NCBI RefSeq assembly: GCF_014863545.1
Contig: NZ_CP062260.1
Span: forward strand, 1,612,001 to 1,676,000
Length of the DNA: 64,000 nucleotides
Source: Paenibacillus sp. JNUCC32
GTDB lineage: Bacteria > Bacillota > Bacilli > Paenibacillales > Paenibacillaceae
Direction: 5' to 3'
Shown: positions 53,437-61,084 of the stretch, piece by piece
Position numbering within the stretch: position 1 is the stretch's first letter
How the letters are laid out: every line of letters starts with the position of its first letter
The notes under the pieces: model-generated
What the model was told of the DNA's origin: nothing
What the model saw: only the letters and a program-made list of their open reading frames with translations
The model's database searches: none
Translations under genes and position numbers: made by a program

Positions 53437-53684
53437 AATCGAGCACCTCGCTTAGATGAATTATTTATAATTCAATGTTAGCCTCGGTGAGCTGTGGCGA
53501 CAATGGTTTCGCAAGGAAACAAAACTTCGGGCAATATGATGGGATGAACCTCATCGTTTCGGAAAAACTTTTGCGGTATTCATAGGGTTCAATCAAGTTG
53601 ATTCGGTTGCAAAGCCAATGAACGGTAAGTCATGATGAAAGTTTTGCGAATGAAGTTGGTCGTTTCGACCTTCTAACGCATGAA

Positions 53685-54965
53685 TTATTTGTTTCGAAGC
53701 AGGTAGACCAGCTTTTTATAATAGACGGTCGACTCCTTGTACTTCCTTGATTCCTCCGATACGGCCGCCAATGCTTCATATAAGGATTCTAGTCGCATGG
53801 TGAGCTGAGCGGATTCGTAATACGGCAGGCATTTCAGGGCATATTCCATAAATTCTTCATGGTGTCCATGAGCCAAGGCGAGCTGGCATTGATAAAAAAA
53901 TGCGGACATCTCTTGATCCGTTGTCAGCTCCAACGATTGGAACTCTTGCATGTACTGGGTTAATAGCCCCCATTGCTTTTGAGCCGCAGCCGACTCGCAG
54001 CGGTAAATCAATAGGATCGGACGGAATTGCTCCCGTACCTCCGCCGATTCCCGTTCGAGAAGTTCCGCAAAGCGCCGGATTTCTTCCTCCGCTTTTTCAT
54101 GCTCTCCCTGCATCGTCAGCATGATGATCCGGTTGTTCATGATGGTGGATAACATATTCCCCTGGTTTACCGCATACACCAGATTGGCTTCCGCCATCGA
54201 CAGGGTGACTAGCGCTTCCTGATACAATCCCATCGAGTAACAATAACCGCTGTAAGCGATGTACAGATCGGTCAAGCGGTGAAATAGCCGTTCTTCATAA
54301 ACCCGTCGCATCGTTCCTTCAAACACCTGCTTGGCCTGGTCGTATAACTTCAAAAAAATGCTGGCCTCCATCTTGAAGTTTTGCGTGGTCAGCCATAAAT
54401 CGGTCCCTTCCCGCACATATTCGCTTAACCGGTTCGCGTGGCTTAAAGCCTCATGATAACGGTTCTTGGACCGGTAGAATTGGATTTTGTAGAAAAGCAT
54501 CGCTTTTTTCGCAGGCAGCGGGAGCTCGGCTTCATCGGGGCGCCCATACTTCTCGAGGTAAAAATTCAGATAGTTCTGGTGCAGGTAATCATGGGATACC
54601 GCATCATTCACTTGTTGGTAATAAACGGCTTTCATCAAAGCTACGGTGAGCTCCACCGTTAAACAGTCATGGCGATCCGGAAGATCGTGGATACGCTCTT
54701 CTGATAGAAGCGAAGCCGCTTGGGAAAGCTCTTCAAAAATGCGATTTGCGGTCTCCAGCGTATCTTGATCGGTGTTACCTGCCTTCACCAAGTAGGAAGG
54801 AGACACTTGAAGGCGCTGCGCCAGATGCCCGGCAAGGTCTTCGGGCAATGGATATCGTTCGGCAAGGATGTTCGCAAAGTGGGCAGTGGTCACGAATCCT
54901 TCAACCAGCTCTTTGCGGGATATTCCTTTCTTCTTGCACAAGTAGTCAATACGTTCTTTTAGCAC
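53685..54965 (-). CDS. XRE-HTH regulator with TPR domain (RNPP-like)
   Basis: A 426-residue protein with an N-terminal XRE-type HTH (RIDYLCKKKGISRKELVEGF, LAGHLAQRLQVSPSYLVKA) and a long all-helical C-terminal region of TPR units (YHEALSHANRLSEYVREG, RLTDLYIAYSGYCYSMGLYQEAL, EAALAAVSEESRKYKESTVYYKKL). That plan matches RNPP regulators (PlcR, NprR, AimR, Rap), which read secreted peptides. Start GTG at 54965, 8 nt after GGAG. No convincing signal-peptide gene was found beside it, so peptide sensing is inference. Target unknown. Confidence 0.75.
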   Translation of the reverse strand: MLKERIDYLCKKKGISRKELVEGFVTTAHFANILAERYPLPEDLAGHLAQRLQVSPSYLVKAGNTDQDTLETANRIFEELSQAASLLSEERIHDLPDRHDCLTVELTVALMKAVYYQQVNDAVSHDYLHQNYLNFYLEKYGRPDEAELPLPAKKAMLFYKIQFYRSKNRYHEALSHANRLSEYVREGTDLWLTTQNFKMEASIFLKLYDQAKQVFEGTMRRVYEERLFHRLTDLYIAYSGYCYSMGLYQEALVTLSMAEANLVYAVNQGNMLSTIMNNRIIMLTMQGEHEKAEEEIRRFAELLERESAEVREQFRPILLIYRCESAAAQKQWGLLTQYMQEFQSLELTTDQEMSAFFYQCQLALAHGHHEEFMEYALKCLPYYESAQLTMRLESLYEALAAVSEESRKYKESTVYYKKLVYLLRNK

Positions 54966-55417
54966 GGTACAGGCTCCTTAATCATTGAATGGTTGGGAAG
55001 AGTATACCATGCTCGGTGTCCGCCGGCCGGAATGAACGTTTAAAAGAGGAGAAAGGTCCTAGTATTAAGATTCTGAAATAAAACGTGCTTTAGCCTCAGC
55101 CTGGGGATTAGCTGGATTTCCGGCCCGAAACGATCAATCGGTGCTTGGCCGGAAGAGTGTATGCGGGTGCGTAAAAGAGGGGAAATATCTAATGGTTGTT
55201 GGTGACCATGATTTGAGTTTTGGAACCGATTAAGGCCATGAGAAACGTTAGCGCAGCAATGTTCTAAACAGGTCCGCGCGTTTAAGGTTAACCTGTGGTC
55301 AAGCACCGATTTCTAGGCTGAACCGCAAATCCTCCAGCTATACTCTTGTTATTCGCAAGCTGATGTTTTATATTGACATAAGAGTAGGTCAAAAAACAAA
55401 AGAGGTGAACGGACGAG
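54966..55417. other. Gene-free interval between divergent regulators
   Basis: About 450 nt without a supported gene. A leftward frame at 55040-55306 has no ribosome binding site and looks random. A TATACT box lies near 55005 for the leftward RNPP-like gene. The right end holds the TetR operator dyad (55373-55392). No repeat or pheromone-like frame is convincing. Confidence 0.5.
55373..55392. promoter_or_regulatory. Candidate autoregulatory operator of the TetR gene
   Basis: TTGAC and GTCAA arms flank a 10-bp centre (55373-55392), just 25 nt before the start codon, where a TetR protein would block its own expression. Confidence 0.45.
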
Positions 55418-56200
55418 ATGACTCCACGGACGAAGGAACAAAACGAAGAGATCCGGCTGCGGCGTCTGGCGCAAATCCGTAAAGCCGCTGCCGATGTGTT
55501 TTTGAATAAAGGGCCTTTACTGGAAATCCGCGATGTGGCTGCGCAGGCGGAACTCGGCTATGGAACGGTATACCATTATTACAGCAATAAGGGCGATTTG
55601 CTTCACGATCTGCTGTGGGACGCATTGGAGCGGGCCGGGAAATGGCTGGAGGTCCCGCTGAATGTCCCTCCGAAGGTCTCGCCGGATGCTCAACGGGAGG
55701 TCCCGCCAGAGATCCCGCGCGCATCTGCTTCGGGAGAGGCGCCTGTGGGCTGGCCTTTCGGCTTGGCTGCGGCGGCTGACATCGGCAATTCGGCTGCCGC
55801 GGATCCCCGCAGCGCAAGCCTCGAAACGGCTGCTGCCGCTGAGCTTGGCCCCGTCGCCGCCGCCGGCGTCCGGCTGCTGCAGCTTTGGGCGGAGGATCAC
55901 GCCCTATTCCTGCTGCATAAGCTGGCCGGTGAGGGCTTTGCCGCGCTGCCTGAAGCGCGCTCGGCCCCGCTTACGACCGCCTTTCGCCGAGAGGTGCTTG
56001 TGCCGCTTGCCGCGCTGCTGGAAACCGGGCGGGCGGCGAACGAGGCTGCCGCTTCCGGCGCAAACGCGGCGGAGCCGCCGTATCGGCTGCAGCGCGCGGA
56101 AATGCTGCTGGCCGCCTTGGTCGGCTGCGCCTCGCTCTCGCTTCGCCGCGGAAAGCTGCACGAGGAGGCCATGGATATCGTGCGGTTTTTAAAACTATAG
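55418..56200 (+). CDS. TetR-family regulator with Ala/Pro-rich insertion
   Basis: A 260-residue TetR-type protein. The HTH is intact (RRLAQIRKAAADVFLNKG, LGYGTVYHYYSNKGDLL). After about residue 75 comes a low-complexity stretch of some 60 residues rich in Ala, Pro, Gly and Glu (VPLNVPPKVSPDAQREVPPE, ASASGEAPVG, AAAADIGNSAAADP), then a normal ligand-domain tail. The central DNA is distinctly GC-rich compared with its neighbours. A TTGAC/GTCAA dyad precedes it. Only 26 nt separate it from map, so the two may be co-transcribed. Ligand unknown. Confidence 0.85.
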   Translation: MTPRTKEQNEEIRLRRLAQIRKAAADVFLNKGPLLEIRDVAAQAELGYGTVYHYYSNKGDLLHDLLWDALERAGKWLEVPLNVPPKVSPDAQREVPPEIPRASASGEAPVGWPFGLAAAADIGNSAAADPRSASLETAAAAELGPVAAAGVRLLQLWAEDHALFLLHKLAGEGFAALPEARSAPLTTAFRREVLVPLAALLETGRAANEAAASGANAAEPPYRLQRAEMLLAALVGCASLSLRRGKLHEEAMDIVRFLKL

Positions 56201-56226
56201 AGCTGATAAGGAGCGAATAAACATAG

Positions 56227-56973
56227 ATGATCATTTTAAAATCACCTAAGGAAATCGAAGAGATGAAGCCGGCGAGCCAAATCGTTGCGGACTGCTACCG
56301 CGAGGTGGCCAAACTGATCGAGCCCGGGATCACCACCCGGGAGATCAATGACTTTGTTGCCAGACACATCACCAAGCTGGGCGGCAAGCAGTTTACGAAA
56401 GGGTACAACGGTTTCCCCGCCGAAACCTGCACATCGGTCAACGATGTGGTGGCCCACGGCATTCCTTCGAACCGGGCGCTGATGGATGGGGACCTGCTGA
56501 AGCTCGACATCGTCGTGGAATACGGCGGATGGTTCGGCGATTCGTGCTGGTGCTATCCAGTGGGCAATATCCGGCCGGAGGCGCGAAACATAATGAAGGT
56601 GGCAAAGGAATGCCTGGATCTGGGGATCGCCCGGGCACTCCCCGGGGGCCGGCTTGGCGATATAACGTCGGCGATTCAACAGCATGCGGAAGCGAACGGG
56701 TTCTCGGTCGTGCGCGATCTGCTGGCGCACGGGATCGGACGGAGCCTGCACGAGGAGCCGAACTACGAGCATGTCGGCGTAGCCGGCAAAGGCATTCGGT
56801 TAAAGGAAGGCATGGTGTTTACGATTGAACCGATGATCAACGAAGGTACGTTCCGCATCACGATCGACGACGATCAGTGGACGGCGAGAACGGCCGACGG
56901 CAAGCTGTCGGCGCAATATGAGCATACGATCGCTATCACGAAGGATGGACCTCTGATTTTAACGGCCCAGTAA
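56227..56973 (+). CDS. map: Type I methionine aminopeptidase
   Basis: Metallopeptidase of 248 residues removing N-terminal Met from nascent proteins. Metal ligands and catalytic His are visible: LKLDIVVEYGGWFGDSCW (two Asp), HGIGRSLHEEPNYEH (His), TIEPMIN (Glu) and QYEHTIAI (Glu), plus the catalytic His in VNDVVAHGIPSN. It is probably an extra copy, since the housekeeping map is normally in the ribosomal-protein cluster. It follows a TetR regulator by 26 nt, which may control it. Confidence 0.95.
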   Translation: MIILKSPKEIEEMKPASQIVADCYREVAKLIEPGITTREINDFVARHITKLGGKQFTKGYNGFPAETCTSVNDVVAHGIPSNRALMDGDLLKLDIVVEYGGWFGDSCWCYPVGNIRPEARNIMKVAKECLDLGIARALPGGRLGDITSAIQQHAEANGFSVVRDLLAHGIGRSLHEEPNYEHVGVAGKGIRLKEGMVFTIEPMINEGTFRITIDDDQWTARTADGKLSAQYEHTIAITKDGPLILTAQ

Positions 56974-57315
56974 GCTTTTTTACATTCGTTTGTCTACTAG
57001 GTTGCTGGGTAGGTGTGGGATCGGGAGAACTCGTCATCTCGTTATTCGAACCTGACACAAAGGAAATCGAATTTGTTACAATAGAGGGAAGCGAACGAAC
57101 TTTGTATCATCCAATCGGGCGAGGTGAAAATGATGATGGCTCACGTTAGGAGCACGACCGTTCAAGTGGTTAAATCAGGCTCCGGGCAAAGCTGCACGGA
57201 AATAACGGGCAGAGAAATTGTTCGGAGCCTACTTCCAACATGAATTAGCCGCTGTTATATTTGTGCAGGCTTTGCTCACTATTTACACGATTCCATGTAG
57301 ATAGGGGCAAGGGGT
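56974..57315. other. Interval with one possible small gene
   Basis: About 340 nt between map and the CD3324-family gene. It contains a promoter-like TACAAT near 57075 and a 37-codon frame described separately. The rest shows no repeats or terminator that I can support. Confidence 0.5.
57130..57243 (+). CDS. Possible 37-residue small protein
   Basis: A frame with three successive ATG codons after GAGGTG, encoding MMMAHVRSTTVQVVKSGSGQ and 17 more residues, ending SLLPT. Downstream of a promoter-like TACAAT box. No hydrophobic segment; not recognised. It may be a real small gene or chance. Confidence 0.3.
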   Translation: MMMAHVRSTTVQVVKSGSGQSCTEITGREIVRSLLPT

Positions 57316-57591
57316 ATGAAATACGAAAAAGCACAACATATTTTGCCGGAACACGTAATCAAAACCATTCAGCAGTATATTGATGGAAGTTATATTTATA
57401 TTCCCAGAAAGTCGGAGAACCGCAAGGGCTGGGGAGAACAAACCGGAGCCAAGCGAGATCTGGACGAGCGGAATCGGAACATTTTCAAGTGTCATATGAA
57501 GGGTGATTCCATTCGTACCTTGTCTGAACGTTATTATTTAACGGAGCAATCGATACGAAGAATTATTCGGGCCGAACGAAGGAAAAGTTAG
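57316..57591 (+). CDS. CD3324-family protein (Mor-like HTH)
   Basis: A 91-residue DNA-binding-like protein of the CD3324 family, found singly in many Bacilli and Clostridia. Features are the opening KYEKAQHILPEHVIKTIQQYIDG, the YIYIPRKSENRKGWGE segment, and a C-terminal HTH reading IRTLSERYYLTEQSIRRIIR. The fold is related to the Mor transcription activator of phage Mu. GGGGCAAGGGG is upstream. The target is unknown. Confidence 0.85.
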   Translation: MKYEKAQHILPEHVIKTIQQYIDGSYIYIPRKSENRKGWGEQTGAKRDLDERNRNIFKCHMKGDSIRTLSERYYLTEQSIRRIIRAERRKS

Positions 57592-57752
57592 AATGCAGCG
57601 ATATTTGAAGGATCGGTGGCGATCTTCAGATATCGCTTTTTTATGGGTGTTTGATCCTGTTTAAGGCAGAAACAAACATAAACTTGAGAACCACGCATGA
57701 AGAAAGTAAGTTTAGGAGAGATATTCTAGACGAAGGAAGTGCTATAACGGTG

Positions 57753-58484
57753 ATGACGCAAAACATTTATGATGATGAAGGATTCTTTCAGGGTTACAGC
57801 CAATTAAGTCGTTCCGTTCATGGCTTGGACGGCGCTCCCGAGTGGGAGACGCTGCGATCGATGCTGCCGGATCTGAGCGGTGCCAGCGTTCTTGATTTAG
57901 GCTGCGGGTTCGGCTGGTTCAGCCGATGGGCGAGGGAGCATGGCGGCGCCGAGAAAGTGATCGGAGTTGACGTGTCCGAGAATATGCTGGAACGGGGGAA
58001 GGCCGAAACGCAGGACTCCAACATTAGCTATATCAAAGCGGATCTGGAGACGTTGGAGCTGGATTCTGAAAAGTATGATCTGGTGTATAGCTCGCTCGCT
58101 TTTCATTATATTGAAAACTTGCAGGGCCTCTTAAAGGAAGTGCACCGTTCACTTAAGCCCGGCGGAAGCCTGGTATGCTCCGTCGAGCATCCGATATACA
58201 CGGCTTCAAGCCGTCCCGAATGGATTCAGCATCCCAGCGGGCATCAAACTTGGCCGGTTGATCATTACCAGCAAGAAGGACCGCGTACAACGAATTGGCT
58301 TGCCGAAGGCGTAATTAAGCAGCATCGGACGATGGGCACCTATCTCAATATGTTGATCGGGCTTGGCTTTACCATAACTCATGTTGAGGACTGGGGTCCT
58401 TCTGAGGCACAATTGGCGGCACATCCCGAATGGGAGGAAGAAGGTCACCGTCCGATGTTTATGCTGATGTCGGCCAGAAAGTAG
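57753..58484 (+). CDS. SAM-dependent methyltransferase, class I
   Basis: A 243-residue methyltransferase. SAM motif I is VLDLGCGFGWFSRWARE, motif II region GVDVSENMLERGK, motif III/IV KYDLVYSSLAFHYIEN, and VHRSLKPGGSLVCSVEHP is the post-III loop. ATG at 57753 is supported by GAAGGAAG some 13 nt upstream and by alignment of YDDEGFFQGYSQL to the usual N-terminus; the longer frame to 57651 is less likely. Similar proteins methylate small molecules. Substrate unknown. Confidence 0.85.
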   Translation: MTQNIYDDEGFFQGYSQLSRSVHGLDGAPEWETLRSMLPDLSGASVLDLGCGFGWFSRWAREHGGAEKVIGVDVSENMLERGKAETQDSNISYIKADLETLELDSEKYDLVYSSLAFHYIENLQGLLKEVHRSLKPGGSLVCSVEHPIYTASSRPEWIQHPSGHQTWPVDHYQQEGPRTTNWLAEGVIKQHRTMGTYLNMLIGLGFTITHVEDWGPSEAQLAAHPEWEEEGHRPMFMLMSARK

Positions 58485-58674
58485 CAGAGACCGAGTTTTT
58501 TGCTTAGCAACAGGGTTATTTGTGGTAAAAATCGGGCAGCGGCCGGGACATTCGTCTTGGCCGTTTTGATTTCATGCATCAATTGCTTCGGAATGATTTA
58601 CCAAGTTAAGGAAAAGCATTAAAATAGAGGCTGACGGTACTCACCATACCAATACATAACAGCGAGGTAACCCT

Positions 58675-59187
58675 ATGGACATTACATTGAAAGTTTTGGA
58701 TAACGCAGACCTTAAACGTATTTGGAAAGATGCATTTGAACAGCAAAAAATACAACGCTCGGATGAGTATTATGATCGTTGTGAATTTGAAAACCAAATC
58801 GGCATACGCATCACGTTGTTGGCTTTTGTACAGGGTGAGCTGGCCGGCGTATCGCATTTGAAATATGAGTCGGCTTATCCGTATTTTCGGGATCAGAACA
58901 TTCCGGAAATCAATGATCTGAACGTGTTTCCCGAGTATCGAAAAAACGGGATCGCCAATCGGATCATAGAAGAATTCGAGATCATCGTGAGCAAGAAACT
59001 GCCGCGTATCGGCATCGGGGTGGGATTATACAGGGACTATGGAGCGGCTCAAAGAATCTATGTACGGCGCGGTTATATTCCGGACGGCAACGGGATCATG
59101 TACAACAACGAACCTGTGGTGCCGGGCGACATGGTATGCGCGGATGATGATCTGAATTTGTATTTGATTAAAGAGCTGATTTCATAA
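58675..59187 (+). CDS. GNAT-family N-acetyltransferase
   Basis: A 170-residue acetyltransferase-like protein. The core strand and CoA loop are EINDLNVFPEYRKNGIANRII (R-K-N-G-I-A), followed by IGVGLYRDYGAAQRIYVRRGYIPDG, the typical motif B with YG-AAxxY. GAGGTAACCC is upstream of the ATG. It is the first of several small genes running the same way with modest gaps. Substrate unknown. Confidence 0.85.
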   Translation: MDITLKVLDNADLKRIWKDAFEQQKIQRSDEYYDRCEFENQIGIRITLLAFVQGELAGVSHLKYESAYPYFRDQNIPEINDLNVFPEYRKNGIANRIIEEFEIIVSKKLPRIGIGVGLYRDYGAAQRIYVRRGYIPDGNGIMYNNEPVVPGDMVCADDDLNLYLIKELIS

Positions 59188-59238
59188 AGCGGCCTGCCGC
59201 ATATCGGTTACAGTTGAATGCGTGCAAGGAGAGTGGAT

Positions 59239-59679
59239 ATGAACTTCATCATTCGATTAAATATGGCGGCTGCTTTGTATGCGCTGTTCCCTTTTGCCGG
59301 GATTGAACTGATGGTCAACGTGTACCGGATTGGCAGATTGACAGGGTGGGACCTGGATCACGTGAATGCGCTGACCTTAGTCTATTGCGTTGCTGGATTC
59401 ATTCTGTCGGGTTGGGGGGTTCCGAAGCTGGTCCGATATTGGTTAAACGGTCGCAAAGCAAGTTTTTTTGCTCTAATTTTATGGATTCCCTATTTCATGA
59501 TGCTGGTTTACATTACGGCTGCATGGTTCCCGATCACGAATCCGGCCGACAAACCCAGCCCTGTAACAGGACTCATTGCCATAGCGGGATTGGCGCTTTA
59601 CCCATTCTACTTAGCGATTCTTCATCTGTTTGGCATTGCGTCAATTTCTGTGGAACCGGGAGAAGATCCGGTCACATGA
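59239..59679 (+). CDS. Hypothetical membrane protein, four helices
   Basis: A 146-residue membrane protein with four hydrophobic segments (IIRLNMAAALYALFPFAGIE, NALTLVYCVAGFILSGWG, FFALILWIPYFMMLVYITAA, LIAIAGLALYPFYLAILHLF). ATG at 59239 follows AAGGAGAG; the in-frame ATG at 59218 is less well supported. No family recognised. The downstream VOC gene is 84 nt away. Confidence 0.7.
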   Translation: MNFIIRLNMAAALYALFPFAGIELMVNVYRIGRLTGWDLDHVNALTLVYCVAGFILSGWGVPKLVRYWLNGRKASFFALILWIPYFMMLVYITAAWFPITNPADKPSPVTGLIAIAGLALYPFYLAILHLFGIASISVEPGEDPVT

Positions 59680-59763
59680 GCGATCCGGGATATACGGGAA
59701 ATGAAGGATAAGCAGTTTAGTCGTTATGAAGAGGGCTAGAACAGGAGATAAGGAGATAGAACC

Positions 59764-60138
59764 ATGGGTACAGGGTTTTCCCATTGCCTGCAAATCTTTC
59801 CGACATCTGATATCAAGAGGACAAGTCAGTTTTATGAAGAAATCGGGTTCCGTGCCGTGAACTATCTTGATGCAGACGAACCGCATGTGTGCTTATACAG
59901 GGATTCCATTGAAATCGTATTAACGATGACAGACGTGGAGGTCGTGCCGAATCGAATCCGTTACGGTTACGGGTACGATGCCTATTTTGTTGCGTATGGA
60001 CTACAAGAGATCGAGCAGGAGCTCATGGAATTGAACGTGAAGATTGTCAGACCGTTAACCATAACGGATTATAACAATCATGAGCTTGTGTTTGAGGATG
60101 TGGACGGGCGCTGGATCGCCGTTGGCAACAAACAATAA
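59764..60138 (+). CDS. VOC-family (glyoxalase/bleomycin resistance-like) protein
   Basis: A 124-residue vicinal-oxygen-chelate protein with the beta-alpha-beta-beta-beta repeat: HCLQIFPTSDIKRTSQFYEEIGF in the first half and VFEDVDGRWIAVGN at the end, giving a Glu metal ligand in ELVFEDVDG. AGGAGATAG precedes the ATG. Members may be lyases, dioxygenases or binding proteins for antibiotics. No specific role can be given. Confidence 0.8.
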   Translation: MGTGFSHCLQIFPTSDIKRTSQFYEEIGFRAVNYLDADEPHVCLYRDSIEIVLTMTDVEVVPNRIRYGYGYDAYFVAYGLQEIEQELMELNVKIVRPLTITDYNNHELVFEDVDGRWIAVGNKQ

Positions 60139-60168
60139 TCACTGAAGGATGTAAGTGAGGGACTGCAT

Positions 60169-60795
60169 ATGGTTGAAATTCTAGTCGTCAGACATGGACA
60201 GTCGGAAGCGGATATTCTGAATCGGTGTGAAGGATGGGCGGATTATGCTTTAACAGACCTCGGTCAACAGCAAGCACGACTGCTGGCGGATTGGATTCAT
60301 CATGCATATGCGTTGGATGCGATTTTTTCCAGCACGCTTCAGCGGGCCAAGCAGACCGCTATCATGATCGCCGAAACGACAAAAGTACCCGTTACCTATG
60401 ATCCTGATTTGATGGAGCAAAATAATGGGGTTATCGCGGGTATGTTAAGGGAAGAGGCATTGATAAAGTACCCTCTGCCCCTGGGCGGAAGGAAGCGGCA
60501 TGATGCCATTAAAGGCGGAGAATCTGAAGTGCAGCTCAGAGCAAGGGCCAAGCAATTCATGTCCAAGCTGTTTACTACCTTCGATAACGAACCCGAGTTG
60601 AAAAGCGTCTGCATTGTTTCTCACGGCGGGATGATCTCGATGTTATTTCGGAGCTTCTTGAATCTTCCTTATCATACCGACATTCATGTCCCGACAGGAG
60701 ATACGGGTCTTCATCTGTGGAAATATGACCCGGCAAGCGGGAGAAAGGTTATTGCGGCTACGAATTTGCAGGAGCATTTGAACGTCGAACAATGA
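60169..60795 (+). CDS. Histidine phosphatase family protein
   Basis: A 208-residue phosphoglycerate-mutase-like phosphatase. The catalytic phospho-His is in LVVRHGQSEADILNR, the second His in VCIVSHGGMISMLFRSF, with phosphate-binding Arg in FSSTLQRAKQTA. Acidic residue in LMEQNNGVIAGM. Length fits small phosphatases rather than mutases. Starts 30 nt after the VOC gene and is probably co-transcribed. Substrate unknown. Confidence 0.88.
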   Translation: MVEILVVRHGQSEADILNRCEGWADYALTDLGQQQARLLADWIHHAYALDAIFSSTLQRAKQTAIMIAETTKVPVTYDPDLMEQNNGVIAGMLREEALIKYPLPLGGRKRHDAIKGGESEVQLRARAKQFMSKLFTTFDNEPELKSVCIVSHGGMISMLFRSFLNLPYHTDIHVPTGDTGLHLWKYDPASGRKVIAATNLQEHLNVEQ

Positions 60796-60920
60796 GCTCG
60801 GTTGATTACAATGCCTATATTGTATATTCCAAAATGATGATGAATCGGAACCTTAGGAAGGTTAATGGATTTATGAAATCTAGGAACATTTATATGAATT
60901 CTATCGTGTGACCAATAAGT

Positions 60921-60956
60921 CCCGTTTCAGCGTTGATGCTGTTTCGGGATTTTTTA
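60921..60956 (+). terminator. Intrinsic terminator after the phosphatase gene
   Basis: CCCG(TTT)CAGC pairs with GCTG(TTT)CGGG, loop GTTGAT, followed by ATTTTTT. Confidence 0.75.
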
Positions 60957-61084
60957 TAGGTTTTTAACAAAGTTCTACATCATCTTAAATATTATTCGCA
61001 GTTCAGAGAAACTTTTTTACCAAAATTTACGTCTAATAGTATGACCTCATTAAAATATCAAAAAGGATTAGAAGGAGTTATGGA

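Noticed and set aside
55040..55306. 88-residue leftward frame in the gap before the tetR gene
   Set aside because: No Shine-Dalgarno, unlikely composition and no recognisable features.
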